Below, piece by piece: positions 59,902-64,000 of a stretch of DNA of 64,000 nucleotides (positions are counted from its first letter, which is position 1; each line of letters begins with the position of its first letter). The position numbers and the translations under genes were made by a program. The DNA lies in NCBI GenBank assembly GCA_020466095.1, contig CM035808.1, forward strand, positions 22,892,296-22,956,295. The letters run 5' to 3'. The stretch is from Chlorops oryzae (taxonomy: Eukaryota; Arthropoda; Insecta; Diptera; Chloropidae). The notes beneath the pieces are model-generated. The model made no database searches. It worked only from the letters and a program-made list of their open reading frames with translations, and was not told the origin of the DNA.

Positions 59902-60086
59902 CAAAATACAAAAATTAAAAGTAAATCAAATTCAAATTAAATTTTTAGATTGTACCTAAAGCCTTTTCTGATTGGTTAATTTTCTGTCAACTGACAAATA
60001 TTTCAACTCTTCTCTGCCTCGCTGCGTTTTGTATTGCTACACAAGTTTTACTCTCTCAGATCCTGAAGCTCTCATGCCCAGCCCTG

Positions 60087-60732
60087 CCCATGTTCTACGC
60101 TTTTTACTTCAGAAGTTACGATAAGTTATCATTTGTCCGCTTGGCACTGGGCGGATATTGACAATTTTCTCAAAGTTTCCTACTTGGGGCCCAACATCCT
60201 GGGTGCCATATTTTGACTTGATTGGTCCAGCTGTTTGAAAGGAGATCCGACCACAGACAGACATATCTAAATCGATTCAGTTTTCGATCGTGATCAAGAT
60301 CCGCTCAAAACAATTATACCCTACGCTTACGCTGGGTATTAAAACAGAATCTCGGGATCAGAAATATTCCAAATATTTCTAACATTCATATTATTGGGGC
60401 TAAATTTAAATATGTTTCGATTTCCTGTTGATTCCAGTTCACTATTTAACCGCCTCAATGGCCAAACGACAGGTTGAGAATCAATCGCTATGGGCTACAG
60501 ATATCTTTATGGAACTTCAATTCATTCCTCTTCTATCCCACTCACTTGGAACATTTCCCTAACATCCATAATGCCTTGAATAGATACGTAATTGTTCTGC
60601 TCGAAAGCACTTTAAGTGGGTGAATAAAGAGCAGTTAATCTTTATTATATTCAAGTTAAAATTATATCAGTGCACGTTTACCGACGTCACTGCCTAAGGA
60701 ATATGCGTGGGAACTGCTAAATTGCGCACCAG
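60087..60732. repeat. Tandem duplication, copy 2 (646 bp)
   Basis: Differences from copy 1 are a few substitutions and short indels (GACAGGTTGAG for GCACTGAG; ATTGTTCTG for ATTTTCTG). The start-to-start period is 827 bp, with a 185-bp spacer (59902-60086). Confidence 0.95.
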
Positions 60733-61180
60733 AGCAAAAGATACCAAGAAAATTAAGTCGTGGAATCCGTGTTTACACCAGATCAAGACAAATGAGATTG
60801 CATGCTAAATTTCATTTTAATTGCTGGCAACTGCCAAAATATGCAAAAACTTTTCACTTCCTACGTACGGACGTACGGACGTGAGTTCATCGCTGCTGCT
60901 GAACTTGCTGCTGCTGCTGACGTTTCGCCATAAATCAAGGCAACGATAACAACAACAAAAAAATAAACAAAAATACAATAAATATTTGCGTATGTGTATC
61001 TGAAGCAAACAAATAAAATTGTTTATTTTTTCTCTGCCCTTCTCGCTCTCCGCGCTCTCTTCCCTTCTCACTCTGCTCACTCGTTTTCTAAACTATTTCG
61101 AAATAAATTGGCGATCAATTTTGATTGAAACAAACGATTTAAAGCAATTTGAACAACGAATCGGCAATCGGCTTCATTTT

Positions 61181-61189
61181 TAGGTAAGT
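61181..61189 (+). other. Near-consensus 5' splice site, possible end of a plus-strand exon
   Basis: TAG/GTAAGT at 61181-61189 matches the donor consensus at eight of nine positions. The 450 bp upstream are less repetitive than their surroundings and contain no long ORF, so a non-coding first exon is possible. No acceptor or initiator was identified with confidence. Confidence 0.25.
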
Positions 61190-61574
61190 CATCGGAACAA
61201 TAAATCACATTCCCTAAAAACACACAATTTAGCCAATCTGCATACCGTTCAACACGCTGTAAGTCAACGATCGAAACTAATCTGCGAAGCAACAACAACA
61301 ACAACAACAACCAAAAACAGAGAATATGTCTGTCAGAAGTTTACCATTCAATGAAGAAAAAAAGAAAACTCTCAATCTCATCCTTCCCCCGCCTGCTCTT
61401 TGCGTTGTTGCAACTGTTGTGCGTACGGCCAACGATGTCGGCCTTGCATAGAATCCAAATTGACGACTTAATACCCCAACGAAAATAAATGAAAAGTGCG
61501 GTCAGCCGTTCTCGTTCAGCCGAGTCGATACATGCACACATCAGGACCCAAGGACGACATAGAACGTCAAATAT

Positions 61575-61598
61575 GAAAACGAAAACGAAAACGAAAAC
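61575..61598. repeat. GAAAAC hexamer, 4 units
   Basis: Four perfect units. It yields a Lys-Thr repeat in a chance ORF. Confidence 0.9.
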
Positions 61599-63840
61599 AG
61601 ACCGACCACATGCCCAAATAAAGGGATATGCAAAACTTGTGAAAGGAAGCGAAATAACAACAACAAAAAAATCGGGGTTAAAAATAACAAGAAACAACAA
61701 GAAGCAGGCGGGAACGAATTCCGGAGTACCAGGCATTGACATTCAAATCCTAGCATGAATAATAACGGTAACAAAAGATATCAACAGGATCTGAAAAACA
61801 ATGCTCGGCGCAAAAAAAAGAAAAGCCATCCTAGAAAAAACACGTCAAATTTGGGGCATGTTGTGAACAATTTGGGCACGATGAAGAAAAAAAAAAACGA
61901 GAGTATTTCGCATTCGAATGAAGGGCCAAAATTGAACACAAACCGAAAACATCAAATCGGCTTGTTTCTCGCAGCAAACCGGAGCAGGGGAGACGTGACA
62001 ACCACATTAGACTTTGGGAGCCCGCCTCGTATGTGACGATGTGACATTTCGGAATTTTTACACATGCAAAAATCGACAGTTTTCTATTCTGTTCTGTTCT
62101 ACCCTCAAGAAGGGGTATGCAAATTTATTTATTCAAAAACCTCCCGCATATTTTTAAAATAATTTTCGCATTTTTTATTTTGTACCCATCTTGAGGGATG
62201 GTTGGCATTTGCTTGGCAACAGCTTGAAGGATACTCCTCAAAAAATTGATGATCGGATAGTGAGTGTATTGGAATGTGTCATCCGTCTTTAAATCTTTTC
62301 GGTGTATCAGCATACACCAGCAATCTGTCGTCCAAACTAACCCCCGCCATCTAAACCTATCAATTCAAAATCAGAAACACACTCAACGAGAAAGGATGAG
62401 CGGTGAGTAGAAATGGGCGTTTCCCAATCTGTTGATGTGCCCGATCCATTTAAAGCATTTTAATGAGAAAATTAAAGAGGTTCTTGTTTATGAAAAAGGA
62501 TGGCCACGGCCATTAAAAAAGTTATAACCGACCTTACAATTAGCCTATGCAATAAAAAGGGCGTTTGGCAATGAAAATGGCTAATCAACTCACAAAATGG
62601 CGGGCACTGGCCTTAAATTCGAGCAATTTTGCTAATCAAATAGGTGTATCGCAAGACTTAAGGACCCGTCTTTGCATCGAAACAATTTAATTAAGTATCA
62701 TTTTGCAAGTATCCTTTTCGCTGATGAGTAATTAAAAAGAAATACACCCGTCGCTTTGTCAGACACATTTTCAGCTCCATTAGAGGCTCAAAATGTCTTA
62801 CTTTAATGTCAAATAAAAATGGAAATTGTAAGATTCATTAACGTCGAAAAGGCAAAAGGCGAAAGTCAAAAAGCAGGGGACAAAAATGTGTTTTTTTTTT
62901 TTATCCGAGAAGATGAAATTCAAATCCATTTATCTAGATGGTAAACCCCAATCAAAGGCCATGAACTATCACCGCCATCGAGAAAAGCCGTTTAAGGTCG
63001 TTTTCTAAATGATTCTGTGATGACTCATCGTAGTTTTCATCATCATTAAATAACACCAAAATTCATTCATACACACCCACACACACACTCACAGAGAGAA
63101 GAACATACGGATATCTACATACGTTGACGATCAGTAACATCATCTATCAGTTCATTAGACGTCAACACGTATCTCCTAAACATATTCCATTTACTCTTTC
63201 AATGTACCAATCCAAGCCGAAGCAAACCAAACCGAACCAAAACGAACCGAACCGAACCGGAGCGAACGAAAGCCAATGTGTGATATGTTGACCTTTTTTC
63301 GAAAAGCGAATAAAGAGAATAAAGAAAGGATATTATTTCGCTGGCGTATGTAAGCTGACAGTTGACACTTCCTCGTTTGACTGATATGCATAATACAGTG
63401 TGTAGTTCGTCGTTAATTTAAGCGACAGTAATGGATTTTTCGTTTCGTTCTTTTCAATGCGTTTCTTTCCCCGAAATAGAACATTTTATTGAGAAAATTA
63501 GGTTGATTGAATTTTCCCCCCTTTTTCTTTTTTTTTTTTTTGTCGGATAGGATTTCAAATGCTGTCGGTGTGACATGAAAGGATGGGGGACTTAAAGTTA
63601 ATCTCTATTTCGATTAAAATTTTTGTGAGATTCGATACATTGGCGTGACATAGGTATTGCTTCGGATCTTCTTTCTTCTTTGGTAAAGCGCTGAGCGGAT
63701 TTTTAACCCAGCTGCATTACACGTATTTATTGTTGAAGCAATTTTTCATTTTATGTATCATCAAAATAATTTTCGTTATTTCATTATTAAAGTTGAGAAA
63801 AAAATCGAATTTCCTCATTAATAATAGAAAAGCTATGTTT

Positions 63841-64000
63841 TTATACCCGATAGTATAATTCGTTTGTGCGGTTGTGTATAACACCTATAACTATTCGAGA
63901 TAGAGTACCTATAATAAAGGCGCATAGAAATGATCAGCGTCATCTTAATATTCGATTAAACCATATCCACCCGTTCATGTGTCTTTCCGTCTTTCTGTCT
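63841..64000. mobile_element. Dispersed fly-transposon module, cut by the window end
   Basis: TTATACCCGATAGTATA, then GAAATGATCAGCGTCATC, then a TCTTTCCGTCTTTCTGTCT end. This order is known from the termini of many fly repeats, and is the reverse-complement arrangement of the module at 59.4 and 60.3 kb. Confidence 0.5.

Larger units (their letters stand above)
60733..63840. other. No supported gene; donor site at 61184 and possible regulatory DNA
   Basis: Less repetitive than most of the window. It has CTG/CAA tracts (60890-60930, 61292-61312), an AAAACG hexamer repeat (61575-61598), two adjoining Lys/Asn-rich plus ORFs (61489-62036) without a domain, a TAAT-rich non-repetitive stretch (62440-62830) and an ACCGA-type tract (63215-63275). 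Confidence 0.4.

Noticed and set aside
59260..60732. LTR retrotransposon with two short-spaced LTRs
   Set aside because: Only 185 bp lie between the copies, no primer-binding site or polypurine tract is visible and no flanking duplication was found.
61489..62036. Two adjoining Lys/Asn-rich plus ORFs
   Set aside because: Composition comes from CAA/AAAACG repeats and A-runs; no domain.

Overview
This window looks like brachyceran fly (Diptera) nuclear DNA. The evidence is an AT-rich background with very long A/T runs, TATG/CA/GA microsatellites, GCA and GTT repeats inside a coding exon, fly-type core promoter elements, and a dense load of MITEs, SINEs and hAT remnants. I cannot place it to genus; a tephritid or another large-genome fly would fit. 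There is no bacterial or organellar content, no CRISPR array and no rRNA or functional tRNA gene.

Only one protein-coding gene is well supported. It lies on the minus strand. Its main coding exon (20896 down to about 18000) encodes a secreted protein of about 966 residues: signal peptide, a compact N-terminal block with the only two cysteines, a very long Ser/Thr-rich glycosylatable linker, and a Trp-rich C-terminal island. The layout resembles the Folded gastrulation (Fog) family of secreted morphogenetic ligands, but this is a suggestion and not an identification. A phase-matched alternative last exon (17497-17325) would replace the last five residues by 57 others. Upstream I find a TATA-less core promoter (initiator plus correctly spaced DPE) at 28347-28315, followed by a 202-nt untranslated exon with a good donor. 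This implies a first intron of about 7.1 kb (21015-28145). A second possible upstream exon lies at 36895-36974.

The rest is intron or intergenic DNA. Layout: 1-17 kb, downstream flank with a dispersed repeat fragment, a 1.1-kb TIR element, a hAT element with perfect 8-bp target duplication and a decayed transposase tail, and a 65-bp-period minisatellite; 17-21 kb, the gene; 21-28.1 kb, its first intron, packed with nested MITEs and a tRNA-derived SINE; 28.1-64 kb, upstream flank with scattered MITE families (one of them with five probable members), a second hAT element, a second SINE sharing the first one's 3' tail, an element inserted into a foldback element, and a recent tandem duplication of 0.64 kb. 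On the plus strand a 35-nt candidate microexon (34279-34313) and a near-consensus donor (61184) hint at another transcript.

The most rewarding second looks are the promoter/exon 1 structure, the alternative C-terminus, the nested-MITE island in the first intron, and the repeat families defined here by shared termini.
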